DNA of 24,431 nt, from the NCBI GenBank assembly GCA_035695065.1, contig DASSEW010000035.1, positions 1 through 24,431 of the forward strand, read 5' to 3'. The notes under the pieces were generated by a model, which was given only the letters and a program-made list of their open reading frames with translations, was not told the origin of the DNA and ran no database searches. Positions within the stretch are counted from its first letter, which is position 1. Each line of letters begins with the position of its first letter. The translations under genes were made by a program, and so were the position numbers. The DNA is from 66-474 sp035695065. Its GTDB lineage: Bacteria; Pseudomonadota; Gammaproteobacteria; Xanthomonadales; Rhodanobacteraceae. Positions 13,131 through 20,974 of the stretch are shown here, one piece after another.

Positions 13131-14576
13131 ATGCCCGTCCCGCCAGCACCGACCGCCCGACCGCTCGCCGAACAGGCGCTGTCGCGCGCGGCCGGCGCAC
13201 CGCTGTCCTGCGGCAACGCCATCGAACTGCTGATCGACGCCCGCGCCAATTTCGACGCGTGGCTCGCGGCCATCCGCTCGGCACGACGCAGCATCTTTCT
13301 TGCCAACTACATCATCCGCGCCGACACAATTGGTCACGAATTCCTGGAGGCCCTATGCGAGCGCGCCCGCGCCGGCGTGCACGTGTTCGTGATGCGCGAC
13401 TGGCTGGGCTGCCTCGGGCAGTCCGGCAGCCGTTTCTGGAAGCCGTTGCTGGAAGCCGGCGGGCAGGTGCGGGTGTGGAATCCATTCGATCCGCTGAGCC
13501 CGTTCGGCTGGGTCAATCGCGACCACCGCAAGCTGGTGAGCGTGGACGGCCGGATCGCGTTCATCTCCGGCATCTGCATCAGCGGCAAATGGCTGGGCAA
13601 CGCCGAACGCAACATTCCGCCGTGGCGCGACACCGGCGTGGCGTTGCGCGGGCCGGCGGTGGCGGAAATCGAATCCGCATTCGCCTCCACCTGGAACACC
13701 ACCGGCGATCCGCTGCCGGAGGAAGCCGTGACCGATCCGGCCACGATTGCGCACACCGGCGAAGTCGCGCTGCGCGTGATCGCCACGCATCCCAGCAGCG
13801 CCGGCATGTACCGTCTGGACCAGATGATCGCGGCGCTCGCGCGCGAGCGGCTGTGGCTGACCGACGCCTACTTCGTCGGCGTGCCGCCCTACGTGCGCGC
13901 GCTGGCGAACGCGGCCGAAGACGGCGTGGACGTGCGCCTGCTGGTGCCGGGCACCTCGGACCTGCCGCCGGTCGCGGCGATCTCGCGCAGCGGTTATCGC
14001 CCATTGCTCTCCGCCGGCGTACGCGTGTTCGAATGGAACGGTTCGATGCTGCACGCCAAGACGGCGGTCGCCGACACGCGCTGGGCGCGCGTGGGTTCGA
14101 CCAATCTCAACCTCGCAAGCTGGATGGGCAATTGCGAGATCGACGTCGCGGTGGAAGACCACGCCTTCGCGCAGACGCTGGCCGAGCAATACGAACGCGA
14201 CCTGCAGAATGCCACCGAGATCGTGCTGTCGCGCCGGCGCGTGCGGCGCGACCCGCAAAGTCCGCCGCGCGAACGCGTGCGCCGCGGCAAGCCCGGCGAA
14301 CGCGGCAGCGCGGGCCGTGGTGCCGCCGGCGCGTTGCGACTGGCGCACACCGTCGGCGTCGCGCTGAACAATCGCCGCGTGCTGAGCCGCGGCGAAACCG
14401 GCCCGCTGCTGGGCGGCGCACTGGTTCTGCTGGTCCTGACCGCGATCGCGGTGCTGTGGCCGCGCGCGATCGCCTGGCCGCTGGCGGCGATCGCGTTGTG
14501 GATCGCGATCGGGCTGTGCGTGCGCTGGCTGCGGGTGCGTCGCGAACGCCACCGCGCCATTCAATCGGCCAAGTGA
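13131..14576 (+). CDS. Phospholipase D / cardiolipin synthase-like protein with C-terminal membrane hairpin
   Basis: A 481-residue member of the phospholipase D superfamily. Both HKD motifs are intact: His132-Lys134-Asp139 (HRKLVSVD) and His308-Lys310-Asp315 (HAKTAVAD), each followed by the G(S/I)xN-type turn (FISG, VGSTNLN). This layout resembles bacterial cardiolipin synthase ClsB/YbhO, which would convert phosphatidylglycerol made through PgsA. Unlike ClsB it adds a very basic linker (about 366-400) and two hydrophobic helices (about 423-465), so it is probably anchored by its C-terminus. The ATG at 13131 has no clear Shine-Dalgarno. It ends 1 nt before xseA. Phospholipid synthesis is the likely role, but phosphodiesterase activity on other substrates cannot be excluded. 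Confidence 0.85.
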   Translation: MPVPPAPTARPLAEQALSRAAGAPLSCGNAIELLIDARANFDAWLAAIRSARRSIFLANYIIRADTIGHEFLEALCERARAGVHVFVMRDWLGCLGQSGSRFWKPLLEAGGQVRVWNPFDPLSPFGWVNRDHRKLVSVDGRIAFISGICISGKWLGNAERNIPPWRDTGVALRGPAVAEIESAFASTWNTTGDPLPEEAVTDPATIAHTGEVALRVIATHPSSAGMYRLDQMIAALARERLWLTDAYFVGVPPYVRALANAAEDGVDVRLLVPGTSDLPPVAAISRSGYRPLLSAGVRVFEWNGSMLHAKTAVADTRWARVGSTNLNLASWMGNCEIDVAVEDHAFAQTLAEQYERDLQNATEIVLSRRRVRRDPQSPPRERVRRGKPGERGSAGRGAAGALRLAHTVGVALNNRRVLSRGETGPLLGGALVLLVLTAIAVLWPRAIAWPLAAIALWIAIGLCVRWLRVRRERHRAIQSAK

Positions 14577-14577
14577 G

Positions 14578-15936
14578 ATGAGCGAAGAGATCCCCCAATA
14601 CGAAACCCGCCGCGAGATCCTGACGCCCTCCTCGCTCAACCGGCTGGCGCGCGATCTGATCGAGGATGCGCTGCCGCTGGTCTGGATCGAAGGCGAGCTG
14701 TCCAACGTCTCGCGGCCGGCGTCCGGCCATCTGTATTTCACATTGAAAGACTCTGCCGCGCAGGTGCGCTGCGCGATGTTCAAGCCGCGCAGCACCTGGC
14801 TGCGCTTCAAGCCCGCCGACGGTACGCACGTGCTGGCGCGCGCACGTGTCAGCCTTTACGAGGCGCGCGGCGAATTCCAGCTGCTCGTCGAGCACATGGA
14901 GGAAGCCGGCGAAGGCGCGCTGCGCCGCGCGTTCGATCTTCTGAAGGCGAAGTTGCAGTCAGAGGGACTGTTCGATCAACAACGCAAGCGCGCGCTGCCG
15001 CGCTATCCGCGCCGCATCGGCGTGATCACCTCCGCCACGGGCGCCGCGATCCGCGACGTGCTGAGCGTGGCGCGCCGGCGCTGCCCGCTGACCGAAATCG
15101 AAATCCTGTCCGTGCCGGTGCAGGGCCGCGAGGCACCGCCGGCGATCGTCGCGATGTTGAACGCGGCATCGCGCAGCGCGCGTCACGACGTGCTGCTGCT
15201 GACCCGCGGCGGCGGTTCGCTGGAAGACCTGATCGCCTTCAATGACGAAGCCGTGGCGCGCGCGGTCGCAGCGAGTGCTGTGCCGGTGGTGTGCGCGGTC
15301 GGACACGAGGTGGATTTCTCGATCGCCGATTTCGTCGCCGACCTGCGCGCGCCGACACCCTCGGCCGCCGCCGAGTTGCTGCTGCCGGATTCGGATGCGC
15401 TGACCCGCACCTTGGCTCAGCATCGCGCGCGCATCGGGCATGCGTGGAACCGCCGCGCACACGCGCGGAGCCAGCGCCTCGACCACCTGCACGCGCGGCT
15501 GCTCGGGCGCGCGCCGCAACAGCGGCTCGCCGCCGGACGCGAACGATTGCTCGCGCTTCGCGCGCGCATGCAACGCTGCTCTTCGGCGCGGCTGGAATCG
15601 GCGCACGCGCGTTTGCGCCACGCGGGTGCGCGCCTGCAACTGGCGCATCCGGCACGGCGGTTGCCGGTGCTCGCGCGCGATGCGCAGCGATTTCATCAGC
15701 GGCTGCTCGGGGCGTGGGCGCAAGCCGCACAGCGCGATGCGCGACGGGTGGCCGCGCTCGCCCGTGCATTGCAGGCGGTCAGCCCGTTGAACGTGCTGCA
15801 ACGCGGCTACGCGATCCTGTTCGATGAAAACGGATTTGTTTTACGTTCCGCGAAAGCCGCAGCGCCGGGCGCGAAGCTGACCGCGCGATTGCAGGATGGA
15901 GAGCTGGCGCTGGTCGTGCGCGAACACGAGGGATGA
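14578..15936 (+). CDS. xseA: Exodeoxyribonuclease VII large subunit
   Basis: Catalytic subunit of exonuclease VII, which degrades single-stranded DNA in both directions and works with several copies of XseB (not in this window). The 452-residue protein has the N-terminal OB fold (WIEGELSNVSRPASGHLYF) and the catalytic core motifs YPRRIGVITSATGAAIRD, LLTRGGGSLEDLIAFNDE and VGHEVDFSIADFVADLRAPTPSAAAEL. His243 and Asp246 match E. coli His238 and Asp241. A long arginine- and alanine-rich coiled-coil region before the C-terminus is where XseB is known to bind. Length is as in E. coli. It is packed against the phospholipase D gene upstream and the aldehyde dehydrogenase gene downstream. Confidence 0.96.
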   Translation: MSEEIPQYETRREILTPSSLNRLARDLIEDALPLVWIEGELSNVSRPASGHLYFTLKDSAAQVRCAMFKPRSTWLRFKPADGTHVLARARVSLYEARGEFQLLVEHMEEAGEGALRRAFDLLKAKLQSEGLFDQQRKRALPRYPRRIGVITSATGAAIRDVLSVARRRCPLTEIEILSVPVQGREAPPAIVAMLNAASRSARHDVLLLTRGGGSLEDLIAFNDEAVARAVAASAVPVVCAVGHEVDFSIADFVADLRAPTPSAAAELLLPDSDALTRTLAQHRARIGHAWNRRAHARSQRLDHLHARLLGRAPQQRLAAGRERLLALRARMQRCSSARLESAHARLRHAGARLQLAHPARRLPVLARDAQRFHQRLLGAWAQAAQRDARRVAALARALQAVSPLNVLQRGYAILFDENGFVLRSAKAAAPGAKLTARLQDGELALVVREHEG

Positions 15937-15938
15937 AC

Positions 15939-17375
15939 ATGAAACTCAAGGACCGCTATCCGTACTACCTCGCCAACAAGCCACAGCAGCCGAACGCGGA
16001 GCTGCCGGTGCTGGACAAATATTCCGGCAAGGTCGCCACGCGCGTGGCGCTGGCCGATGCGGGCGCCATCGAGGCGGCGATCGCGTCGGCAGCAGAAGCC
16101 GCCGCGCCGATGGCGGCGATGAGACCCTATGAACGTCGCGCAGTGCTGGAACATTGCGTCGCGCGCATGGCCGGGCGCAAGGAAGAACTGGCATTTGCGT
16201 TATGCGTGGAAGCGGGCAAGCCGATCAAGGATGCACAAGGCGAAGTGACGCGCCTGCTGGACACCTTCCGCATCGCCGCCGACGAATCCACGCGCAGCGA
16301 TGGCGAAGTCCTGAACCTGGAAATCTCGCCGCGCACGCGCGGCTATCGCGGATTCGCCAAACGCGTGCCGCTCGGGCCGTGTTCGTTCATCACGCCGTTC
16401 AATTTCCCGTTGAACCTGGTCGCGCACAAGGTCGCGCCGGCGATCGCGGCCGGGTGCCCGTTCGTGTTGAAGCCTTCCGAGAAGACGCCCATCGGCGCGC
16501 TGATCATCGGCGAGGCGCTCGCCGAAACCGACCTGCCGCCCGGCGCGTTCTCGATCCTGCCTTGCAACATCGAGGATGCCGATCCGTTCGTGGAAGACGA
16601 GCGGCTGAAGCTGCTGTCGTTCACCGGCGGCCAGATCGGCTGGGAGTTGAAGAAACGAGCGGGCCGCAAGAAAGTCGTGCTGGAGCTGGGCGGCAACGCG
16701 GCCTGCATCGTGGATGCGGACCAGCGCGGGCGGCTGGACTTCGTGATCGAGCGGCTGATCTCCGGCAGCTTCTATCAATCCGGCCAGAGCTGCATCAAGG
16801 TGCAGCGCATCCTGATCCACGCTTCGCTGTACGAGGAAGTGAAGCAGCGCTTCGTCGATGCAACGAAGAAACTGAAAGCCGGCGATCCGAAGGACCCGGA
16901 GACCTTCCTGGGTCCGATGATCGACGAGGCCGCGGCGAAGCGGCTGGAGGGCTGGATCAGCGAAGCGAAAGCGGCTGGCGCGAACGTGCTCTGCGGCGGC
17001 GCACGCCACGGCAACATGTTGCAGGCGACCGTGCTGGAGCACGTGCCGGACGATGCGAAGCTGTCCTGCATGGAAGCGTTCGGTCCGGTCACGGTGCTGG
17101 CGAAGTTCGATACCTTCGAAGAGGCGCTGGAGCGCGTGAACGCCTCCGACTACGGCCTGCAGGCGGGCGTGTTCACCGGCAGCCTCGACCACGCAATGCG
17201 CGCGTGGGACACGCTGGTGGAAGGCGGCGTGATCGTCGGCGACATCCCGAGCTTCCGCGTGGACAACATGCCCTACGGCGGCATGAAGCTTTCCGGTTTC
17301 GGCCGCGAAGGCGTGCGTTACGCGATGGAAGACATGAGCGAGAGGCGTCTGCTGGTGATCCGCGATCCTTCGTGA
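15939..17375 (+). CDS. NAD(P)+-dependent aldehyde dehydrogenase
   Basis: Oxidises an aldehyde to the acid. The 478 residues have the ALDH-superfamily cofactor and catalytic elements: ITPFNFPLNLVAHKVAPAIA, FVLKPSEKTPIGA, FTGG, the general base Glu249 in LELGGNA, the nucleophile Cys285 in SGQSCIKVQR, and EAFGPV. The nearest feel is the lactaldehyde/glycolaldehyde/non-phosphorylating type, but the substrate cannot be fixed from sequence. Two starts are possible. ATG 15933 overlaps the xseA stop by 4 nt but has GAGG only 1 nt away, whereas ATG 15939 has GAGG at a 7-nt spacing and is preferred. It is the last gene of the phospholipase D-xseA operon and converges with the GGDEF gene 33 nt on. Confidence 0.93.
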   Translation: MKLKDRYPYYLANKPQQPNAELPVLDKYSGKVATRVALADAGAIEAAIASAAEAAAPMAAMRPYERRAVLEHCVARMAGRKEELAFALCVEAGKPIKDAQGEVTRLLDTFRIAADESTRSDGEVLNLEISPRTRGYRGFAKRVPLGPCSFITPFNFPLNLVAHKVAPAIAAGCPFVLKPSEKTPIGALIIGEALAETDLPPGAFSILPCNIEDADPFVEDERLKLLSFTGGQIGWELKKRAGRKKVVLELGGNAACIVDADQRGRLDFVIERLISGSFYQSGQSCIKVQRILIHASLYEEVKQRFVDATKKLKAGDPKDPETFLGPMIDEAAAKRLEGWISEAKAAGANVLCGGARHGNMLQATVLEHVPDDAKLSCMEAFGPVTVLAKFDTFEEALERVNASDYGLQAGVFTGSLDHAMRAWDTLVEGGVIVGDIPSFRVDNMPYGGMKLSGFGREGVRYAMEDMSERRLLVIRDPS

Positions 17376-17408
17376 CTCGACGAGGGGAAAGCCGCCGCGC
17401 CTTGCACG

Positions 17409-17975
17409 TCAGGATGTTTCCACCTGCAACGGGCGATTGCCGGTTTCGACCAGCGTGGTGGAGAACCGCCAGCCGTCGCGTTCCAGCCGGCGCGCGGTGT
17501 GCAAGGCCTGGCTCGCCGCCAGCAACAAGCCGGTCGCGTCCACGGCATTGTCGGGGAACCCCGCGATGCCGATGCGCAGCCCCAACTGGAACTGCACGCC
17601 GTCCACGCCGAACGGCTTGGTCAGGCTGTCGGTGATGCGCTGCGCGATGATCTCGCCCGCCGAAAACAGCGAGACTTCGATGCCCTGCGCGAGCAGAGCG
17701 AACTCGTCGTGGCCGGTGCGCACCACCACGTCTTCGTTGCGCACCTGCCGGCGCACGCGTTCGGCGGCGACGCGCGACACGTCCTCGGTGAAGCCTTCGC
17801 CGTGTTCGCGCGACAGCTCGTCGAGCCCGGTCAATTGCAACCGGAACAACAGGCATCCGCAACGCTGGCGGCGCGCCGCGTTGATGCCACGGCCGATCCG
17901 GCGCAACAGCGCCTCGCGGCTGCGCAATGCGCCGGATGGCTTGGTGCGCCTCGCGAATCCCGAAAACCAGGCCAT
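17409..17975 (-). CDS. Stand-alone degenerate GGDEF-domain protein
   Basis: A 188-residue protein made almost only of one GGDEF domain (about 18-180). The signature loop reads Gly88-His-Asp-Glu-Phe92 (GHDEF) instead of GGDEF. In the first metal-binding segment, normally DxDxFKxIND, the matching residues read QLTGLDELS, so both aspartates and the substrate-binding asparagine appear lost. It is therefore unlikely to make cyclic di-GMP and may be a sensor, a GTP-binding or a protein-interaction module. No signal peptide, membrane segment, PAS or EAL domain is attached. The ATG at 17975 is preceded by AAGGG at 6 nt; a GTG at 17996 is the alternative. It converges with the aldehyde dehydrogenase gene and diverges from the ABC exporter. 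Confidence 0.8.
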   Translation of the reverse strand: MAWFSGFARRTKPSGALRSREALLRRIGRGINAARRQRCGCLLFRLQLTGLDELSREHGEGFTEDVSRVAAERVRRQVRNEDVVVRTGHDEFALLAQGIEVSLFSAGEIIAQRITDSLTKPFGVDGVQFQLGLRIGIAGFPDNAVDATGLLLAASQALHTARRLERDGWRFSTTLVETGNRPLQVETS

Positions 17976-18060
17976 CTGCAACCCTTCCCTTTGCACGCCG
18001 GTCCCGCCCCGGTCACGCGGAACATGCAGGCATCGTGCCGGGCCCGCTGGAGTTTGGCAT

Positions 18061-18066
18061 TAAAAT
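18061..18066 (+). promoter_or_regulatory. -10-like hexamer before the ABC exporter
   Basis: TAAAAT in the 89-bp divergent gap. The ATG at 18065 overlaps it, while a GTG at 18074 lies 7 nt downstream and would be the natural start of a leaderless message. No good -35 is visible. Confidence 0.3.
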
Positions 18067-19840
18067 GGGCCCGGTGAACACAACCCAAGACACCGGTGCG
18101 CCGCGCCGCCTCTCCGCCCTGCGTGCGTTGTGGCCGTACCTGCGCCGCCACCGCGGCCTGGTGGCCGGCTGGCTGTTTTTCCTGACGCTGTCCTCCGCGG
18201 CGACGCTGTCGCTGCCGGTCGCGGTGCGGCACATGATCGACCGCGGCTTCGCCACGCGCGACCCGGCGCTGGTCAACCGCACCTTCCTGATCCTGTTCGG
18301 CGTGGCGCTGGTGCTGGCGCTCGCCACTGCCGCGCGCTATTTCTGCATCACCCTGCTGGGCGAACGCACGGTGGCGGAGTTGCGCGAAAAGCTCTACGAG
18401 CACCTGATCGGACTCGACATCGGCTTCTTCGAACAGGCGCGCGTGGGCGAACTGGTCTCGCGCCTCGGCACCGACACCGAAGTGGTGCAGACGCTGATCG
18501 GCTCCAGCGTCTCCATCGCGCTGCGCAGCGTGGTGATGGTGATCGGCGCGGCGGCGGCGATGGTGTTCACCAGCCCGCGCCTGGCCGGCTTCACCGCGCT
18601 GGTGATCCCGGTGGTGATCGTGCCGATCGCGCTGTATGGAAGAAAATTGCGCGCGTTGTCGCGCGTCAACCAGGATCGCATCGCCGACACCAGCGCGATC
18701 GCGAACGAGACGTTGAACGCGGTGCACGCGGTGAAAGCCTACGCACGCGAGCGCATCGAGAGCGCGCGCTACACACGCGCGGTGCGCGACGCCTTGCGCG
18801 CGGCGCAGCGACGGATCACGGCGCGGGCGATCCTCACCGGCGGCGTGATCGTGCTGGTGTTCGGCGCGATCACGCTGGTGCTGTGGGCCGGCGCGCGCGA
18901 TGTGCTGGCGGGCTCCATGGATGCCGGCGTGCTCAGCCAGTTCATCCTCTACGCCGTGCTGGCCGCAGGTTCGGTCGGCGCGCTCGGCGAAGTCTGGGGC
19001 GACGTGCTGCGCGCGGCGGGTTCGATGGGCCGCATCGGCGACCTGCTGGCCGAACAGCCGCGCATCGTCGCGCCCGCACAACCGTCGCACCTGCCGAAAC
19101 CTTCGCGCGGCGCGATCGCGTTCGAACACGTCGGGTTCCGCTATCCGACGCGGCTGGATGTCCCTGCCCTGCACGATTTCGACCTGCGCGTGCGACCCGG
19201 CGAAACGGTCGCGCTGGTCGGCCCCTCGGGTGCCGGCAAGAGCACGGTCTTCAACCTGCTGCTGCGCTTCCACGATCCGCAAGCCGGGCGCATCACGCTG
19301 GACGGCATCGACCTGCGCTCACTGGCGCTGGACGAGTTGCGCGGCGCGCTGGCGCTGGTGCCGCAGGAAACGGTGATCTTCGCCGCCAGTGCCGCCGACA
19401 ACATCCGCTTCGGCCGCAGCGATGCCGACGACGAATCGGTACGCGCGGCGGCCCGCGATGCGGAAGCCTGGGGATTCCTGGCCGCGCAACCGGACGGCTT
19501 CGACGCGCCGCTGGGCGAACGCGGCGTGCGGCTTTCGGGCGGACAGCGCCAGCGCATCGCGATCGCGCGCGCGATCCTGAAAGACGCGCCGGTGCTGCTG
19601 CTGGACGAAGCCACATCGAGCCTCGACGCGCAATCGGAAGCGGCGATCCAGCAGGCGCTGGAACGCGCGGGACGCGGACGCACCACGCTGGTGATCGCGC
19701 ACCGGCTGGCGACGGTGCAGCGGGCGGATCGCATCGTGGTGCTGGACGGCGGCCGCATCGTCGCCGAAGGCACGCACGACTCACTGCTGCGCGCAGGCGG
19801 CCTCTATTCCGAGCTGGCGCGGCTGCAATTCGCGGCGTGA
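18065..19840 (+). CDS. MsbA-like ABC exporter (fused permease and ATPase)
   Basis: Half-transporter of the type I exporter class (ABCB-like), 591 residues, expected to work as a homodimer in the inner membrane. The N-terminal permease has six hydrophobic helices (roughly 31-55, 73-97, two between 150 and 195, two between 255 and 310). The nucleotide-binding domain has Walker A GPSGAGKS (386-393), Q-loop VPQE, signature LSGGQRQ (490-496), Walker B with Asp514-Glu515 (LLLDEATSSLD) and H-loop His546. All ATPase motifs are intact. It resembles the MsbA lipid A flippase family and related multidrug exporters; it could be either, since no lipid A genes adjoin it. Start is ATG 18065 or GTG 18074. 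It is followed by a REPIN-like element after 8 nt. Confidence 0.92.
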   Translation: MGPVNTTQDTGAPRRLSALRALWPYLRRHRGLVAGWLFFLTLSSAATLSLPVAVRHMIDRGFATRDPALVNRTFLILFGVALVLALATAARYFCITLLGERTVAELREKLYEHLIGLDIGFFEQARVGELVSRLGTDTEVVQTLIGSSVSIALRSVVMVIGAAAAMVFTSPRLAGFTALVIPVVIVPIALYGRKLRALSRVNQDRIADTSAIANETLNAVHAVKAYARERIESARYTRAVRDALRAAQRRITARAILTGGVIVLVFGAITLVLWAGARDVLAGSMDAGVLSQFILYAVLAAGSVGALGEVWGDVLRAAGSMGRIGDLLAEQPRIVAPAQPSHLPKPSRGAIAFEHVGFRYPTRLDVPALHDFDLRVRPGETVALVGPSGAGKSTVFNLLLRFHDPQAGRITLDGIDLRSLALDELRGALALVPQETVIFAASAADNIRFGRSDADDESVRAAARDAEAWGFLAAQPDGFDAPLGERGVRLSGGQRQRIAIARAILKDAPVLLLDEATSSLDAQSEAAIQQALERAGRGRTTLVIAHRLATVQRADRIVVLDGGRIVAEGTHDSLLRAGGLYSELARLQFAA

Positions 19841-19848
19841 GAGCCGAT

Positions 19849-19918
19849 GCAGGGCGGGCATTGCCCGCCAATGCCTTGTGATGCGATAGGCGGCGATGGC
19901 GGACGGTGTCCGCCCTAC
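19849..19918. repeat. REPIN-like element, copy 2
   Basis: Left arm on the plus strand: GCAG then GGCGGGC-ATT-GCCCGCC (19849-19869). Right arm on the minus strand: GTAG then GGCGGAC-ACC-GTCCGCC (19918-19898). Both are perfect 7-bp hairpins with 3-nt loops, facing each other 28 bp apart, so the whole element can also fold into one long hairpin. It lies between the ABC exporter and the convergent PRC-barrel gene and shares its right arm (2 of 21 bases different, both in or next to the loop) with the copy at 9763-9816. Confidence 0.75.
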
Positions 19919-19961
19919 GCGCAGGCGGACCTGCTCCGGACTTGATCCGGCCCTTGAGCGA

Positions 19962-20297
19962 TTACGAATAATACGTGCGTCCGCGCTCCACGAAGCCCGC
20001 ATCGGGCGCGTCGGGCCAGTGATCCTTGTCGAAGCCGGTCGCGCTCTTCAGCCGATCGGGGCTGGCATCCAGGATCAGGCTCTCGTCGCTGCCGTCCATG
20101 CGCAAGGCATGCCACGGCACGGCGAACAGCTTTTCGCCCATGCCGAGCACGCCGCCGCTCGCCATCACTGCATACACGATTCCGCCGGTGGCGGTGTCGA
20201 GCACGATGTCCTTGAGGTCGCCGAGCTTCTCGCCGGCCGGATTCACGATCGGATCGCCGATCAGCGTGCTGGCGGATAGTTGCCGGGGAGCTTCCAT
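19962..20297 (-). CDS. PRC-barrel domain protein
   Basis: A 111-residue soluble protein with one PRC-barrel: LSASTLIGDPIVNPAGEKLG, then DLKDIVLDTATGGIVYAVM, then KLFAVPWHALRM. PRC-barrel proteins of this stand-alone kind are widespread and often stress-induced; the domain is otherwise known from photosynthetic reaction centre subunit H and from RimM. No signal peptide or enzymatic motif is visible, and the function is unknown. The ATG at 20297 has AGGG just upstream and lies 6 nt after the csbD stop, so the two genes are almost certainly one transcript, with csbD first. Confidence 0.85.
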   Translation of the reverse strand: MEAPRQLSASTLIGDPIVNPAGEKLGDLKDIVLDTATGGIVYAVMASGGVLGMGEKLFAVPWHALRMDGSDESLILDASPDRLKSATGFDKDHWPDAPDAGFVERGRTYYS

Positions 20298-20303
20298 GGC
20301 GCC

Positions 20304-20489
20304 CTAGTCGTCGTCGCGTGCATCGCGGATCTCGTCGGCGGCCTCGCCGACGTTGCGCTGCACCTTGCCGGCATTCTTCTCGATTTTGCCGTGCAGCTCT
20401 TTCGACTCGTTGTCGGTGAGCTTGCCGGCCGCTTCCTTGATGCTGCCCTTGACCTGATGCTTCGCGCCTTCAGTGCGATTCTTGTCCAT
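20304..20489 (-). CDS. CsbD-family stress protein
   Basis: A 61-residue, highly charged helical protein with the CsbD pattern MDKNRTEGAKHQVKGSIKEA, AGKLTDN and a KIEKNAGKVQRNVG half-repeat, ending in an acidic tail (DARDDD). CsbD proteins are small, abundant general-stress proteins of unknown mechanism (YjbJ in E. coli). I use ATG 20489, which gives the family N-terminus; a GGAG lies 11 nt upstream, which is rather far. It is followed closely by the PRC-barrel gene, and such pairs commonly belong to stress regulons, but I see no clear stress-sigma promoter here. Confidence 0.88.
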   Translation of the reverse strand: MDKNRTEGAKHQVKGSIKEAAGKLTDNESKELHGKIEKNAGKVQRNVGEAADEIRDARDDD

Positions 20490-20593
20490 GATGTGTGCTG
20501 CTCCATGACGCCCCAAACGGGCGAGCGAACCTTAGCGCCCGCGGCGTTATCGGGCGATGAAGCAGACGCTGAACAAAGTGAACGCGCACGCGA

Positions 20594-20621
20594 CATCGCG
20601 GCGCGATTCCGCACCGCGATG
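20594..20621 (-). terminator. Hairpin after the cold-shock gene
   Basis: An 8-bp perfect stem (CATCGCGG at 20594-20601 with CCGCGATG at 20614-20621, 12-nt loop) starts 20 nt beyond the stop of the cold-shock gene. There is no U-tract, so it is only a possible terminator or 3'-end protector. Confidence 0.3.
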
Positions 20622-20641
20622 CGTCCGGAAGAACGTGTGGT

Positions 20642-20866
20642 TCAGGCTCCGACGGGTGCGTCGGCCTGCGGCGTCACCGCCGCGGCTTGCTTGCCCTTGG
20701 GCCCCTGCACGATTTCGAAGCTGACCCGCTGACCCTGTTGCAGGCTGCGAAAACCCTGCGCATTGATCGCCGAGTAGTGCACGAACACATCATCCCCACC
20801 ATCCTCGGGCGCGATGAAACCGAAACCCTTGGCGTCGTTGAACCACTTCACCGTACCGAAAGCCAT
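20642..20866 (-). CDS. Cold-shock protein (single CSD)
   Basis: A 74-residue single-domain cold-shock protein, a single-stranded nucleic-acid-binding five-stranded barrel. It has MAFGTVKWFNDAKGFGFIAP with the RNP1 motif KGFGFI, then DVFVHYSAI with RNP2, and VSFEIVQGPKGKQAAAV, plus a short C-terminal tail (TPQADAPVGA). It probably acts as an RNA chaperone. The ATG at 20866 has GGGG about 8 nt upstream. The 107 bp between the stop of the upstream phosphorylase gene and this ATG may carry its own promoter and a structured leader, but no clear hexamers stand out. Whether it is cold-induced cannot be judged. Confidence 0.95.
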   Translation of the reverse strand: MAFGTVKWFNDAKGFGFIAPEDGGDDVFVHYSAINAQGFRSLQQGQRVSFEIVQGPKGKQAAAVTPQADAPVGA

Positions 20867-20952
20867 TGCGAAAACCCCATCCCCAAACGCGCTACCCCAG
20901 CGCAACCCGAGTACGCCACAGGATCGCGCGCGATGCAAGAGGCTCGTCGCGC

Positions 20953-20974
20953 ATGCGTGCCGCGCGGCACGCAT
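20953..20974 (-). terminator. Perfect palindrome at the 3' end of the phosphorylase gene
   Basis: ATGCGTGCC (20953-20961), GCGC loop and GGCACGCAT (20966-20974) form a perfect 9-bp hairpin whose outer base is the last base of the phosphorylase stop codon. No T-run follows on either strand. It may delimit the nagZ-hpt-phosphorylase message or stabilise its 3' end. Confidence 0.4.

Noticed and set aside
12959..13306. N-terminal extension of the PilZ-like protein
   Set aside because: It would overlap the divergent phospholipase D gene and lacks support, whereas ATG 12958 has a Shine-Dalgarno.
16200..17192. Long antisense frame over the aldehyde dehydrogenase gene
   Set aside because: No motif, biased composition, and the sense strand encodes an intact enzyme.
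20490..20641. Gap upstream of csbD examined for a stress-sigma promoter or small RNA
   Set aside because: Only a U-less hairpin is visible; no -35/-10 pair stands out enough to report.
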